DNA from: Chloroflexota bacterium
GTDB taxonomy: Bacteria > Chloroflexota > UBA6077 > JACCZL01
DNA: 64,000 nt
Reading direction: 5' to 3'
NCBI GenBank assembly: GCA_020845495.1
Contig: JADLFM010000165.1
Span: 62,001 to 126,000, forward strand
The translations under genes and the position numbers were made by a program. Positions 1 to 10,012 of this stretch are shown piece after piece. The notes under the pieces were generated by a model that had not been told where the DNA came from, searched no databases, and saw only the letters and a program-made list of their open reading frames with translations. The stretch's first letter is position 1. Every line of letters begins with the position of its first letter.

Positions 1-492
<492 letters not shown>

Positions 493-1107
493 TCAGCGCT
501 CGGCGGCGACGCCCCGGCCCAGCAGGCCAACACCATATGCGCCGAGGATGACGGCACCCACCAGCAGGACGCCCCGATAGACTCGCTCGGAGAACAGGCC
601 CATCCAGCGATAGACGGCCAGCGCCAGCACCACGTTCGAGCCGATGATCGTGCTGTAGTACCCGACCAGGAAGGCCGGTGCCGCCAGCCAGTGCTCCTGC
701 GCTGCCTGAACGAGCAGCGGCGCACCGACGAGGAACCAGAACAAGTACGGATTGGGGCTCAGCACCCGTGCCAGCAGTCCCTTCAGCAGCCCGCCCCGAG
801 CCGGTAGGCGCTCTCCCTTCGCCAGCCGAGCCTGACGGCCGTTCAGGAAGGTACTGATCGCCAGGTAGAGCAGGAAGGCCCCACCGAGCAGCGAGACACC
901 GCGAACCACCTCGGGTGGAAGATTCGACATCACGAGGAAGGCGAGCACCACGATTGGACCGTCGGCAAGCAAGGGGCCGGCCGCTACTGCCGCACCGCGC
1001 CGCCAGCCGCCGCCAAGCGTCTCGGCCACTACGAGAGTCAGGACCGGTCCCGGGCTGACCCCAGCTACGAACCCGATCCCACCTCCCAGTACGAGGAAGC
1101 TCAGCAT
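493..1107 (-). CDS. LysE/RhtB family amino-acid exporter
   Basis: This 204-residue inner-membrane protein matches the LysE/RhtB translocators, which export amino acids or other small metabolites using the proton gradient. The N-terminal segment has the family hallmark of a hydrophobic stretch followed by SPGPVLTLVVAETL, then GWRRGAAVAAGPLLAD. Later helices include LLGGAFLLYLAISTF, the SPNPYLFWF signature and two C-terminal helices, about six membrane spans in all. The ATG at 1107 is preferred over an upstream start 69 codons earlier, because that extension is Arg/Gln-rich and unlike the family; a GGGAGG element sits about 12 nt upstream. The substrate cannot be told from sequence. No regulator is adjacent. 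Confidence 0.85.
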   Translation of the reverse strand: MLSFLVLGGGIGFVAGVSPGPVLTLVVAETLGGGWRRGAAVAAGPLLADGPIVVLAFLVMSNLPPEVVRGVSLLGGAFLLYLAISTFLNGRQARLAKGERLPARGGLLKGLLARVLSPNPYLFWFLVGAPLLVQAAQEHWLAAPAFLVGYYSTIIGSNVVLALAVYRWMGLFSERVYRGVLLVGAVILGAYGVGLLGRGVAAER

Positions 1108-1459
1108 GGCGCTGATACACCTCCCATCACCCTGTTGCTGCTGCTTTCGCCCGCTGCCCATTCTACGGAATACGCTGTCGCCGCCCCAGTCGCGTTCGTG
1201 CGCGCCGCGCTCAACAACTGGCGCCGGCCGCCCGCACCGGCCCGCCCGTGCGCGTGTGAGCGGATCTGGCGGGCTCAGTGCTCCGAGGGCTGATGATGCG
1301 CATCTGACAGGCACTCCCTCGCCAGGGCCGCGGCCGGCACGCCGTCGCCGAGGTTCCGCGCGACCTCCGCGAGTGGGTGCTGAGTGTCGGACAGTTGGAT
1401 CCGCTGAATCGAGCGACTGGCGAGGCGCCCCCAGGCGTTCGTTAACGAGACCGGTCGGG
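1108..1459. other. Intergenic stretch, nothing recognised
   Basis: About 350 bases upstream of the LysE-type gene and downstream of the metallo-hydrolase gene. Both strands have open frames, but their translations are low-complexity and match no family I know. A promoter for the exporter should lie here, but I could not place one. Confidence 0.5.
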
Positions 1460-2227
1460 CTACGGATCTGGCAATGCTACGCTGAGGCCGTCATACGCAA
1501 GCTCGACGCCGGGTGGCAGAGTGGCATTCACGGCGTGATACTCGACGTCGTGGTTCATATGCGTCAGCAACGTCCGGCGGGGCCGAAGCTCAGCGGCGAC
1601 GGCGCACGCCTCGCCAACCGAGAGGTGCGTTGGGTGAGGGCGAGGGCGCAGGCCGTCGACCACCAGCAGGTCGAGATCGTGGAGCAGGTCCATCGAGCGC
1701 GGCGGGATGCCGTTCGTGTCGGTCAGGTAAGCGAGCGATCCGATCCGCCAGCCGGTCGCGACGATCCGCCCGTGTTGGAGCGCGACCGGTACGACGCGGA
1801 CGCCGAGCAGATCGAACGGCGCCTCGACTGACTCGAAGGTCAGATGGGGAATCGCCCCCACCCAGGGGGTGCCGGCGAAAGCGTAGTCGAAGCGCTGACG
1901 GAGTACCTCTTCGGTATCCGGGTTGCCGAAGCAGGGGAGCGGCCCGCCGAGCACCGCATTGAACGCCTTGAGGTCGTCGATACCGTGGACGTGGTCGGCG
2001 TGGTAGTGGGTGTACAGAACGGCGTCGACCCGGCAGACGCCCTCGCGGACCGCTTGCAGGCGTAGCTCCGGCGCGGTGTCGATCAAGAAGGCACGGTCGG
2101 CGACCTCGACGAGTGCGGAGGCACGGGTGCGCCAGTTGCGGGGGTCGTCGGACGTACAGGTCGGGCAGGCGCAGGCGATAACCGGCGTCCCGTGAGACGC
2201 GCCGGCGCCGAGGATGGTCAGCCGCAT
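1460..2227 (-). CDS. PhnP-like metallo-beta-lactamase-fold phosphodiesterase
   Basis: This 255-residue cytosolic protein is a metallo-beta-lactamase-fold hydrolase of the PhnP/RNase Z-like branch. The start MRLTILGAGASHGTPVIACA and the Cys pair CACPTC are typical of PhnP, which hydrolyses cyclic phosphodiesters. The metal-binding motif THYHADHVHG is near residue 90, an aspartate follows in YLTDTNG, and LLTHMNHD supplies the late histidine. No phosphonate (C-P lyase) genes are nearby, so it is better called a PhnP-like phosphodiesterase than PhnP proper. The ATG at 2227 begins exactly at the conserved beta strand; an in-frame start 19 codons upstream adds a Cys/Arg-rich tail not typical of the family. 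Confidence 0.8.
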   Translation of the reverse strand: MRLTILGAGASHGTPVIACACPTCTSDDPRNWRTRASALVEVADRAFLIDTAPELRLQAVREGVCRVDAVLYTHYHADHVHGIDDLKAFNAVLGGPLPCFGNPDTEEVLRQRFDYAFAGTPWVGAIPHLTFESVEAPFDLLGVRVVPVALQHGRIVATGWRIGSLAYLTDTNGIPPRSMDLLHDLDLLVVDGLRPRPHPTHLSVGEACAVAAELRPRRTLLTHMNHDVEYHAVNATLPPGVELAYDGLSVALPDP

Positions 2228-2390
2228 GTCGCAAGCCGCATACGGACACTGTAGGCACGTCCGGCGGCCGCGCGCAATTCTCACGGCCGCCGCACCGCCT
2301 CACCCCGCGGCGCCTCGCATGTCCGCGCGGGCCGGGGCCGCCCCCGCAGTCAGGATGCCCGTCGAGCAAGAGTCGATACTCTAGTCTTCG

Positions 2391-5300
2391 TCACTCCGCG
2401 CGGCGCACCTGCCCGCCGACATTCACGAGCGTGTTCGACGCGAGCATCTCGACAAGTGTTGACTGGACCGCCGCGCGCACGCGCGTGCCCGTGCGCTCGT
2501 AGCCAAGTGCACGGGCAATGGCGATCACCAGATCCTCGGCCGCGAGGGAGAACGCTCGCCCCAGGATCTGCTCGGCGGCGGCCGCCAGCTCCTGGGGCGC
2601 GATCTCTTCGATTGACCGCGCCTCTCCCATCGAATCCCTACCCCGGACGACGATCGGCCGCTGCTCGGCGGGCCACAGGAACGCCCCGTCCTGTCGGATG
2701 ATGCCGCGCCGCACGCCGGCCGCCACCACGTTCTCGAGCCGTTCCTGGATGCGTCGCCCGACCTGCTTCAGACGGTAGCTTGCCGCGACAGCACGGAAGA
2801 CTCGCTGCTGATGGACCGGCCCCTCGACGGTCACGCAGTGCACCACAAGCGGCAAGACCTCAGCCGTCGTCGCCGTATGGAGGTCGTGGCTCAGGCCGAG
2901 TACGGGCAGACTGGCGTGCTGATACGGACGCGCAATTGGCGGCAGCGGCGTGGAGGCGACCGGCGGCACGGAGGCGGCCGATGGCGTATCCACTGCCGCG
3001 GCAGGGTTCGACTCCGTTGCCGCGACAGGGTTCGACTCCGTTGCCGCGACAGGGTTCGACTCCGTTACCGCGACAGGGTTCGACTCCGTTGCCGCGACAG
3101 GGTTCGACTCCGTCGCGTTCGTAGCGTCGGGAACAGTGACAGTGCTGCCTGGCGCGGCCGCGTTCGGGGCAGTCGCGCTCGGGATGGAGTCCCCGGGTGG
3201 GGTGGTACTCGAAAGCGCGGCATGTGGAGCGCCGGGGGCCGTGACTTGTGCCGCCTCGACACCCGGAGCGGGGGGTGGGTCGGTTGGCAGGCGCGTCGAG
3301 ACGCTTCGGACCGGGCTAGTTGACGCAACGGCGCGCGGCACCGTATCCGAGCGGGTCCGACCTTGCGCCGGGCGATCGTCCGGCTTGAGCGTCCGAAGCG
3401 GCTCCAGGTCCACCTGACCGTGACGGCGCGCCTGCTCCAGCCGGGCCTCGTCGAGGACCTCCAGGATGCGCCCGACCTCGTCGGCCGGGGCGCGCAGCCA
3501 GTCGGTGGACCAGATACGGTGAATCCTCCAGCCCAGCCCTTCCAGCACTTCCTGGCGCAGGCGATCGCGGTCGCGGGCCGTCGCTGAGGAGTGGTAGGTG
3601 CGGCCGTCGCACTCGACTCCGAGCAGGTAGCGCCCCGTCTCCTCGTCTTTGATGCCCAGGTCGATGCGATACGAACCCACGCCCACCTGTGGCACGACAT
3701 GCAGCCCACGCGCCCTCAGCGCCTGGAGAACCGCCTGCTCGAACGGTGACTCGGCCGTGCCGCCTTCGCCGGTCGAGCCGTACGCCAGCGCAACCGGGCC
3801 GCGCTCGGCAAACTCCAGGTAGCGCCGGAGATGCCTCACCCCCTCGGCCGACGTTCGGCTCAGGTCGATATCGCTGGGATGGAACGATGCGACCACCATC
3901 ACGCGCTCGCGGGCGCGGGTGATGGCGACGTTCAGACGGCGTTCGCCGCCGGTCGTGTTGAGGGGGCCGAAGTTCATCGTCATCCGGCCGGCCTGATCCG
4001 GTCCGTAGCCCACCGAGAAGATGATGGCGTCGCGCTCGTCGCCTTGGACGTTCTCCAGATTCTTGACGAAGAACCCATCCGCCCCCTGCTCTGAGAGCAG
4101 CGCTTCGAGGTCGGGGCGGGCGCGCTTGCGGGCGTCGATCTCGGTCTGAATCGCCAGCATCTGGGCCTCGGAGAAGGCGATGACACCGAGAGAGTGCTTG
4201 GGGTTGCGCTCGGCGTACTCGATGGCGAGGTCGCAAACGACAGCGGCTTCACGCCGGTTGTGGGCGGCACCGCCCCGCTCGTAGACGCTATCCGCGACGC
4301 GGACGAAGCGGACCGCGGGCTCGTCGGCGGCCGGGCTGGGGAAGGTTCGCAATCGGCGGTCGTAGAAGGCGACGTTCGAGTAGGCGATCAGGTGCTCGTG
4401 GCGGCTGCGGTAGTGCCAGAGGAGCGAGCACTGCCGTAGTCCGGCGCCGACGCACGCATCGAGGATGCTCTCGGGCGGCTCCTCGGCCTCATCATCAGCA
4501 AGCGCGAGCGTCGCATCGAAGAAGCGCGTCGGCGGAAGCTGCTTCTGGTCTCCCACGACGACAGTCTGCCGTCCCCGCCCGATTGCGCCGATGGCGTCGG
4601 ACGGACGAATCTGGCTCGCTTCGTCGAAGACGACGAGGTCGAAGGTCATCGCGGATTCGCCAAGCAGTTGGGCGACCGAGAGCGGGCTCATCAGCAGGCA
4701 CGGCTTGAGGGCCGGCAGCAGGTTCGGCACGCTGGCGAACAGTTGCCGGAGTGGGCGGAATCGGCGCTTCTTGCTCGCTTCGCGCAGGAGCAGCGCGACT
4801 TCCGAGCGTGGGTAGCCGCTCGCCTCGGGAGGAGGCCGGCGGGCGACGAGCCGGGCCGCGATGCGGCAGGCAGCATCCTTCCAGAGCGCCCGGTCGAGCG
4901 CGCGGAAATCCGCAGCGACGGTCTCGTGATGCTCACGGCGGAAGTGACTGAGCTCGGGGGTATGCTCGTAGCGCCAGGTCAGCCAGAGGATCCACACCTG
5001 ACGCTCGAAAGCGCGTACCCAGCACTCGGCTGAGGGCGCCTCGCGAATCAGGCCGTCCACGAAGCCGCCAAGGCCGGCGTGTGCCGCAGCGTCGACGGTC
5101 TGGCGATAGTCCGTCCACTCCTGCAAACGCGGTAGAGCGGCCTGGCGCGCCCTGGCCCAGGTAGCAAGCGCCCGGAGCGTGGCAGCGCGCGGCTCGTGCG
5201 AGCCGATGCGGAAGTGGTCCTCGGTGAAGCGGGGTCGGAGCGCTTCGATCTCCGTGTGAAGTGCCCGCAGCTTCAGCTCGAGGACGGCCTTCTGCGCTCC

Positions 5301-8300
5301 GGCATCCGGACCAGTGCCGTCAGCCTGGACCTGTTCGCGCACCCCCTGGACCTGTTCGCGCGCCCCCTGGGCCTGCTCGTACACTCGGAGAAAATCACGC
5401 GGCACACGTCCATCGAACAGGAAGCGCAGCCGCTCGGCCCATTCGGCGGCTGCGAGCGTGGCCTTCCAATCCGTCGCCGGACCCCGGAAGAGCGGCCCGA
5501 GGCGCATAGCCAGATCGGAAGATGCGCCGGCCAACGCGGCGTCGAAGCCGCGGATGGCGCGGGCGTCGTCCACGTCCGCGAGCAGCGCGGCGACCGAGGT
5601 CGTCGGCTCGCGGCGAACGGCGTTCACGGCGTCGGCCGCCGACCAGAGTCGCCCCAGCCCGTCGCGCCACCAGCGCAGCCAGGTGGCGAGGTCGGCCAGC
5701 GGCTGCTCGTCGAGCGGGCGCGGCCCGAGCGGCAGGTTATCCAGGCTCACGACCGTTGCCAGTGCGGCGAGCGCCCGCTCGATCTCGGCGAGCGCGGCCT
5801 CCAGGGCGCGAGTCGGAGTAGCGAGGACTGCCGGTCCACCGTCTGCGCCAAGCAGCCGTTGCACGAGCGGCGCATGCCAGGAGACGCCCCCGAGCAGTCG
5901 CCCGAGCGCGCGGATGACGCCAATCGATGCCCGAACGGCCTCCCAGTCGGTCGCGGCCCCGCGATAGTGCACGCCGAATGCGCCCGCAAGCTCGGTGCGA
6001 TGCGCTTCCAACCAGTCCTCGGCGGCACGCAGTGTCCGCCAACGGCCGAGCGCCTCGACGGCCTCGTCATGCGAGAGGCAGCCTGCGCGCACATGCGCGC
6101 GCAGGCTGCCCATGTCGGCGTAGTAGGCGGGCCGCAGCCAGCGCAGCCCCGATCCGTACTTCGACTCGAAGCGGTCCACAAGCTCCGGGGTGATCGCGTC
6201 GCCTAGCCTCTCGTCGAAACGCTCCGTGAGCGCCGCGCGCTCGGCATTGCACGTCTGGCGATGGCCGGCGGCGCGTGCGGCTAACTCGTCGAGCAGTCCG
6301 AGGCGGCCGGAATCGAACCAGTCGCGGCCGGGACGCGGGTCGAGCAGCACGAGTCGGGCGGCTTCGAGGGTGTGGCGAACCTCCGTCATGCAGATCGGCA
6401 TGGAAAGCCCCAGGAGCGGCGCCAGCTCGGCGGCCACCCGGGTGACGTTCGCCAGCGCCACGTTGGAGCGAGCAATGGTCCGCTCGATACGCTCTCGCTC
6501 GGCAAGCGCGCGGTCGGCGGAAATGCGACTAGCAGCGGAAGGGTTGGGAGATGCTGGCCCGGCGCCAGCGTGGACGCCCGCTGAGGCCGCCCCTCGCACA
6601 CGCTCGGCGTAGGGTGCGCCGCCCTCCTGAAGCGTCGCTCCGAGCGCGTCGAGGTCGAGCTCGAGCATGGCGGGGGTGGCGTGCGCCAGGAGCCGGGTCC
6701 GGCGTTCGCCGGCAACTCGGGCGCGCTCTGTCCAGGTACGGGCGAGTACGACAATCTCCGACAGAGCCGGGTCGCTCAGCCACACCGCCGGCGCATTGGG
6801 CCGGCCGTGCAGTCTCGTCAAGAGGCCGTGGAGCCAGGCGGCGTGCTGGAAGGAGGACTCATCGGGCAGTCCCCAGGCCAACCGGATCTCGGCGTTGACG
6901 TGGGCCAGGGCGTCGGCGGCGTCCGTGAGGCGCCCGAGATGCTGGTCGAGCTCGGCGTGGACCTGGGGTGAGTACCAATCGAGTTGACAGCCGTACCAGG
7001 GGTGCTGTTCGGGCGCGACGACGATGCTACCAAGTTGGGCCAGCCTTCGGGCGAGGTCGGTGAGGGTGGAGAGGCGCTCACGAGTGAGGCCGCCGACGTC
7101 CGGCATGTCGAAGACGACGCGCGGCGCATCATCCAACTGGGCGAGCCTGCCGTGCGCCTCGAACGCGTTCATGCCAAGCGGGTTGGCGGCGTCGTGGAGG
7201 GCGCGAACGTAGGCGTTCAACTTCCGGCGCTGCACCCTGAGTGCGGCCCGCTCGTGTGCGCCCCGATCGGGCGACACGTCGCGGCGCGCCTGGAGCGTTC
7301 GAGCGAGTTCGTGCACGACGGCTGCCTTGTCCAGCGCCTGTCCGTGGGCTGCCAGCAGGAACTCACTGAGACCGGCCTCGTGGAGGCGCCTGGCAACGAC
7401 CTCCAGCGCAGCCATCTTCTCGCTCACGAACAGCACTTTCTTCTCGCGGGCGAGTGCTTCGGCGATGACGTTGGCGATCGTCTGGGACTTACCGGTGCCG
7501 GGCGGCCCCTGGACCACGAGGTTACCGCCGTCGTTCACCGCCGCGATCACCTGACGCTGGCTGGCGTCGGCATCGAGCACCTGGAACGTCTCGTCGGGTA
7601 CGTCGTGCTCGTCGAGCCGCTCCGGAGCGATGAGCGGCGGCCCATCGTTCAGGCGGTCGCTCTGTCCGGCGACCGCCCTGACGACCGGGTGCTCGGCGAG
7701 GCGCTCGCGCTGCGCGTCGAGGTCAGCATACAGCGCGTGCCGCGTGAACGAGAACAGCCCAAGGAGCACGTCCGGGCGGATCGGCCAGCCCAACTGGTTC
7801 GGAATCTGCCCTGCCAGGTGTGCGAGCAGGCTGTCGAGGCTCGGGTCGGCATCGTCGTCGGGCAGGGAGAGCGTGAGGCCGAAGTCGCTGGCCAGTTTGT
7901 AGGCGAGCGCAGGGTTGAGGATTGGGCGCTCGTCGAGCGGCACGATCTGATAGGGCGCGAGGGCAGTATCGCGGTCGAGTCGCACTGGCAGGAGGAGAAG
8001 CGGACTGAGGACCCGGCTTTGGCCCTGCGTTCGTCCGGGGGCCGACACTCGGTCAGGCTCATGGCCTTGCCCGTTGCCTTGCCCGTTGCCTTGCCCGTTG
8101 CCTTGCCCGCGCCCGGCCTCACGGTTCGGCTCCTCGCTCCGCTGACCGCCCCATCCGGTGGTCCAGGCCCGGCCTGGGGCGCGCCCATCCGGGTCCAAAG
8201 CGGTCCACTCGAGGAGGCCGAACGCGACGTACAGGACGTGGACCCCCTGTTCGAGGAGCGCCGAGCGGGAGCGGAGCCGCAGTCGGTAGAGCAGGTTCTC

Positions 8301-8918
8301 GGTCTTCTTGCGCTCGGCGCCGTCCACCAGGATTTCGTCGCGGCGGAGCGGCCTGTCGGGCGTGACGAGGCCGGACGGCGTATCGTGCACGGCGTCTGGC
8401 GAGGCGGGCTGTGCCTGGCCGGAGTGCGTGCTGCACGTGGACCGCTCGCCGTCGGTTGCAAGGCCGCCATCGCCGTCGGTTGCGGCCCCAGCCTTGCCGA
8501 CGCTTGCACTCTCACCCTTGCCGTCGGTTGCGGCCTCACCCTGACCGTCCACTGAGAACGTCAGGCGCTCGCTGGCGAGGGCGATCTGCTCGTCAGCAGT
8601 GACCTGCTCGGCGGGATTGGCGGCAGACGCGGGCGGCTCGGGGAGCACGACCGTCTGGCGGCGGCCGTCGTTTACCAGGCGGTCGAAGATCTCGGCGGGC
8701 GCCGGGGCTGCGATCTCGATCGCGCCACTGCCAGGCCGAAAGAAGAGGAGCCGATTGCGCGGTGTCAGGTCGAGCAACTCGCGCTGCCACTGGTCGATTG
8801 CCGCGAGCACCTTCACCGTGCCGGCCACGGTGCCCGTTGTGGCGGCCGGCGTAGGCTCCCTGCTAGCCCCATCCCGGACACGCTCGTTCAGCTCGCCGCG
8901 CCGACTTTGTTCCTCCAT
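2391..8918 (-). CDS. Giant DUF4011-helicase-Vsr-like nuclease-DUF3320 protein (Hhe-type defence candidate)
   Basis: A 2175-residue multidomain protein. Residues about 35-330 match DUF4011, with the opening QRELLDLTPRNRLLFF. A superfamily 1 helicase follows: Walker A GPPGTGKS near residue 470, Walker B VVFDEAS near 1430, GDQKQLPP near 1453 and a C-terminal core with VQGDERDA and AITRARER near 1625-1670. Near residues 1740-1810 is a Vsr/MTES_1575-like nuclease (RIDLG, ECDGRTYH, GLGWRIHRIWS). The last 170 residues match DUF3320. This domain order is that of Hhe, a single-gene antiphage system as I recall from published defence-island screens; the function here is inferred. The helicase motifs and ECDG appear intact. 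In-frame tandem repeats lie in linkers at codons for residues 1933-1972 and 269-285. The ATG at 8918 precedes MEEQSRRGEL; an upstream frame is Arg-rich and unlikely. It stands alone, without a methylase. Confidence 0.85.
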   Translation of the reverse strand: MEEQSRRGELNERVRDGASREPTPAATTGTVAGTVKVLAAIDQWQRELLDLTPRNRLLFFRPGSGAIEIAAPAPAEIFDRLVNDGRRQTVVLPEPPASAANPAEQVTADEQIALASERLTFSVDGQGEAATDGKGESASVGKAGAATDGDGGLATDGERSTCSTHSGQAQPASPDAVHDTPSGLVTPDRPLRRDEILVDGAERKKTENLLYRLRLRSRSALLEQGVHVLYVAFGLLEWTALDPDGRAPGRAWTTGWGGQRSEEPNREAGRGQGNGQGNGQGNGQGHEPDRVSAPGRTQGQSRVLSPLLLLPVRLDRDTALAPYQIVPLDERPILNPALAYKLASDFGLTLSLPDDDADPSLDSLLAHLAGQIPNQLGWPIRPDVLLGLFSFTRHALYADLDAQRERLAEHPVVRAVAGQSDRLNDGPPLIAPERLDEHDVPDETFQVLDADASQRQVIAAVNDGGNLVVQGPPGTGKSQTIANVIAEALAREKKVLFVSEKMAALEVVARRLHEAGLSEFLLAAHGQALDKAAVVHELARTLQARRDVSPDRGAHERAALRVQRRKLNAYVRALHDAANPLGMNAFEAHGRLAQLDDAPRVVFDMPDVGGLTRERLSTLTDLARRLAQLGSIVVAPEQHPWYGCQLDWYSPQVHAELDQHLGRLTDAADALAHVNAEIRLAWGLPDESSFQHAAWLHGLLTRLHGRPNAPAVWLSDPALSEIVVLARTWTERARVAGERRTRLLAHATPAMLELDLDALGATLQEGGAPYAERVRGAASAGVHAGAGPASPNPSAASRISADRALAERERIERTIARSNVALANVTRVAAELAPLLGLSMPICMTEVRHTLEAARLVLLDPRPGRDWFDSGRLGLLDELAARAAGHRQTCNAERAALTERFDERLGDAITPELVDRFESKYGSGLRWLRPAYYADMGSLRAHVRAGCLSHDEAVEALGRWRTLRAAEDWLEAHRTELAGAFGVHYRGAATDWEAVRASIGVIRALGRLLGGVSWHAPLVQRLLGADGGPAVLATPTRALEAALAEIERALAALATVVSLDNLPLGPRPLDEQPLADLATWLRWWRDGLGRLWSAADAVNAVRREPTTSVAALLADVDDARAIRGFDAALAGASSDLAMRLGPLFRGPATDWKATLAAAEWAERLRFLFDGRVPRDFLRVYEQAQGAREQVQGVREQVQADGTGPDAGAQKAVLELKLRALHTEIEALRPRFTEDHFRIGSHEPRAATLRALATWARARQAALPRLQEWTDYRQTVDAAAHAGLGGFVDGLIREAPSAECWVRAFERQVWILWLTWRYEHTPELSHFRREHHETVAADFRALDRALWKDAACRIAARLVARRPPPEASGYPRSEVALLLREASKKRRFRPLRQLFASVPNLLPALKPCLLMSPLSVAQLLGESAMTFDLVVFDEASQIRPSDAIGAIGRGRQTVVVGDQKQLPPTRFFDATLALADDEAEEPPESILDACVGAGLRQCSLLWHYRSRHEHLIAYSNVAFYDRRLRTFPSPAADEPAVRFVRVADSVYERGGAAHNRREAAVVCDLAIEYAERNPKHSLGVIAFSEAQMLAIQTEIDARKRARPDLEALLSEQGADGFFVKNLENVQGDERDAIIFSVGYGPDQAGRMTMNFGPLNTTGGERRLNVAITRARERVMVVASFHPSDIDLSRTSAEGVRHLRRYLEFAERGPVALAYGSTGEGGTAESPFEQAVLQALRARGLHVVPQVGVGSYRIDLGIKDEETGRYLLGVECDGRTYHSSATARDRDRLRQEVLEGLGWRIHRIWSTDWLRAPADEVGRILEVLDEARLEQARRHGQVDLEPLRTLKPDDRPAQGRTRSDTVPRAVASTSPVRSVSTRLPTDPPPAPGVEAAQVTAPGAPHAALSSTTPPGDSIPSATAPNAAAPGSTVTVPDATNATESNPVAATESNPVAVTESNPVAATESNPVAATESNPAAAVDTPSAASVPPVASTPLPPIARPYQHASLPVLGLSHDLHTATTAEVLPLVVHCVTVEGPVHQQRVFRAVAASYRLKQVGRRIQERLENVVAAGVRRGIIRQDGAFLWPAEQRPIVVRGRDSMGEARSIEEIAPQELAAAAEQILGRAFSLAAEDLVIAIARALGYERTGTRVRAAVQSTLVEMLASNTLVNVGGQVRRAE
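3001..3120. repeat. Five tandem 24-bp repeats inside the giant helicase gene
   Basis: Five head-to-tail copies of a 24-bp unit (core ACAGGGTTCGACTCC on the plus strand) encode repeated TESNPVAA octapeptides in the linker between the nuclease domain and DUF3320. Copies differ at one to a few bases. Because the unit is a multiple of three, copy number can change without breaking the frame. Confidence 0.95.
8065..8112. repeat. 12-bp tandem repeat encoding a Gly-Gln/Asn run
   Basis: Three exact copies of CCTTGCCCGTTG plus a partial fourth encode the GQGN repeats within the N-terminal region of the giant helicase protein, between DUF4011 blocks. It is an in-frame microsatellite-like tract. Confidence 0.9.
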
Positions 8919-9060
8919 CGCCCGCTTCCCCCGCACCGCCGGCCGTCTCGTCCGGCATGCTGCCGCTCGCCGCATTGTAGATAACGCGGCGCGACGGTGC
9001 ATGGAGACGGCATCGCGACGTCGAGGTTGCGAGCGTACACCCGAGGCGTAGCTTAGGAGT

Positions 9061-9969
9061 TTAGAGGTCGCGGCGGGAGAAGGCTCGGACGGCCAGCGCC
9101 AGGAAGACGAATGGATAGATCAGCGCCCAGGTCAGGAACGGCCAGGTCGGCGGCGATGACGCCGAGAACGGTACGTTCATGGCCGAGCCAAACAGCAGGA
9201 AGACCGGCGTCTGAGCGTAGAACGAGGCTGCCTTCCAGAGGCCATCGCTCGGGATGAGCAGGCTGACCGCGATGCCAAGGTTCACCAGTGAATCGTTTTG
9301 GACGAGGCCGCCGGCGAACTCCATGATCCCTCCGAGCCACGCCAGCCCGAACAGCGTGAACGCCACCACGCCGTTCGCCAGCGTCGAGAGGAGGGTGCTG
9401 CCGAACAGGCTTACCGTCAGAAGCAGGATCGCCGCGAGCGCCATCAGCGCGATCGCACGGAGCGGGTCCATCGCTTGATAGCCGGCGATGAAGCCCGCCA
9501 GTAGCAGGATCGTCCCGGCCATCACCGCGACGTAGACGCCGATCATGCCGCTGTAGGCCAGCCAGCGCCCCAGGACCACATCCGCGCGCCGGATCGGGCG
9601 GGCCAGCACGGCGTGGAGCGTGCCGGAGTCGATCTCGCCGGAGATTGCACCGACCGTCAGGAAGAGCGCCAGGAAGCTCGACAGGAAGTAGACGGCGTAC
9701 AGGCCGAGGACCGTCAAGGCCGTCCCGGCCGCGACGATGGGCGGCAAGCTGCCCGGGGACGCGTTGCGGGTGTTCTCGGCGATCTTGCCGTAGAGGAAGC
9801 TGAACCCGAGCGCGAACAGCCCCAGGAAGATCAGACTCAACACGAACGCCGCCAGCACGAGGCGACGGCTGACCGCCTCCTGAATCGTGAACCGAGCGAT
9901 GGTCAGGGCTGGCAGGCGCTCGCCGCGCCGCGCCGCGGCGGGCCGCTCAGCCACTTCGAGGCTTGTCAT
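9061..9969 (-). CDS. ABC-2 type transporter permease
   Basis: This 302-residue integral membrane protein is the permease half of an ABC-2 type exporter. After a short basic N-terminus (LPALTIARFTIQEAVSRRLV, typical of ABC-2 permeases) come about six hydrophobic segments, with the conserved SGEIDSGTLHAVLARPIRRADVV region in between. The ATG at 9969 is 44 nt downstream of the ATPase stop, so both are likely transcribed together. The longer frame beginning at 10113 would overlap the ATPase gene and adds a non-membrane Arg/Trp-rich tail. Substrate unknown; linkage to a sigma/anti-sigma pair suggests a cell-envelope or stress role. Confidence 0.88.
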   Translation of the reverse strand: MTSLEVAERPAAARRGERLPALTIARFTIQEAVSRRLVLAAFVLSLIFLGLFALGFSFLYGKIAENTRNASPGSLPPIVAAGTALTVLGLYAVYFLSSFLALFLTVGAISGEIDSGTLHAVLARPIRRADVVLGRWLAYSGMIGVYVAVMAGTILLLAGFIAGYQAMDPLRAIALMALAAILLLTVSLFGSTLLSTLANGVVAFTLFGLAWLGGIMEFAGGLVQNDSLVNLGIAVSLLIPSDGLWKAASFYAQTPVFLLFGSAMNVPFSASSPPTWPFLTWALIYPFVFLALAVRAFSRRDL

Positions 9970-10012
9970 GCCGCTCGCCTCAGTCCAAGCTGGCTCCGCA
10001 CGAGTCGGTCTG

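Noticed and set aside
3001..3120. Possible CRISPR or intergenic repeat
   Set aside because: The repeats have no spacers and are in frame within the helicase coding sequence.
6984..8555. Long plus-strand open frame of over 500 codons
   Set aside because: It is antisense to the giant helicase gene, has no domain pattern, and arises from high-GC codon bias.
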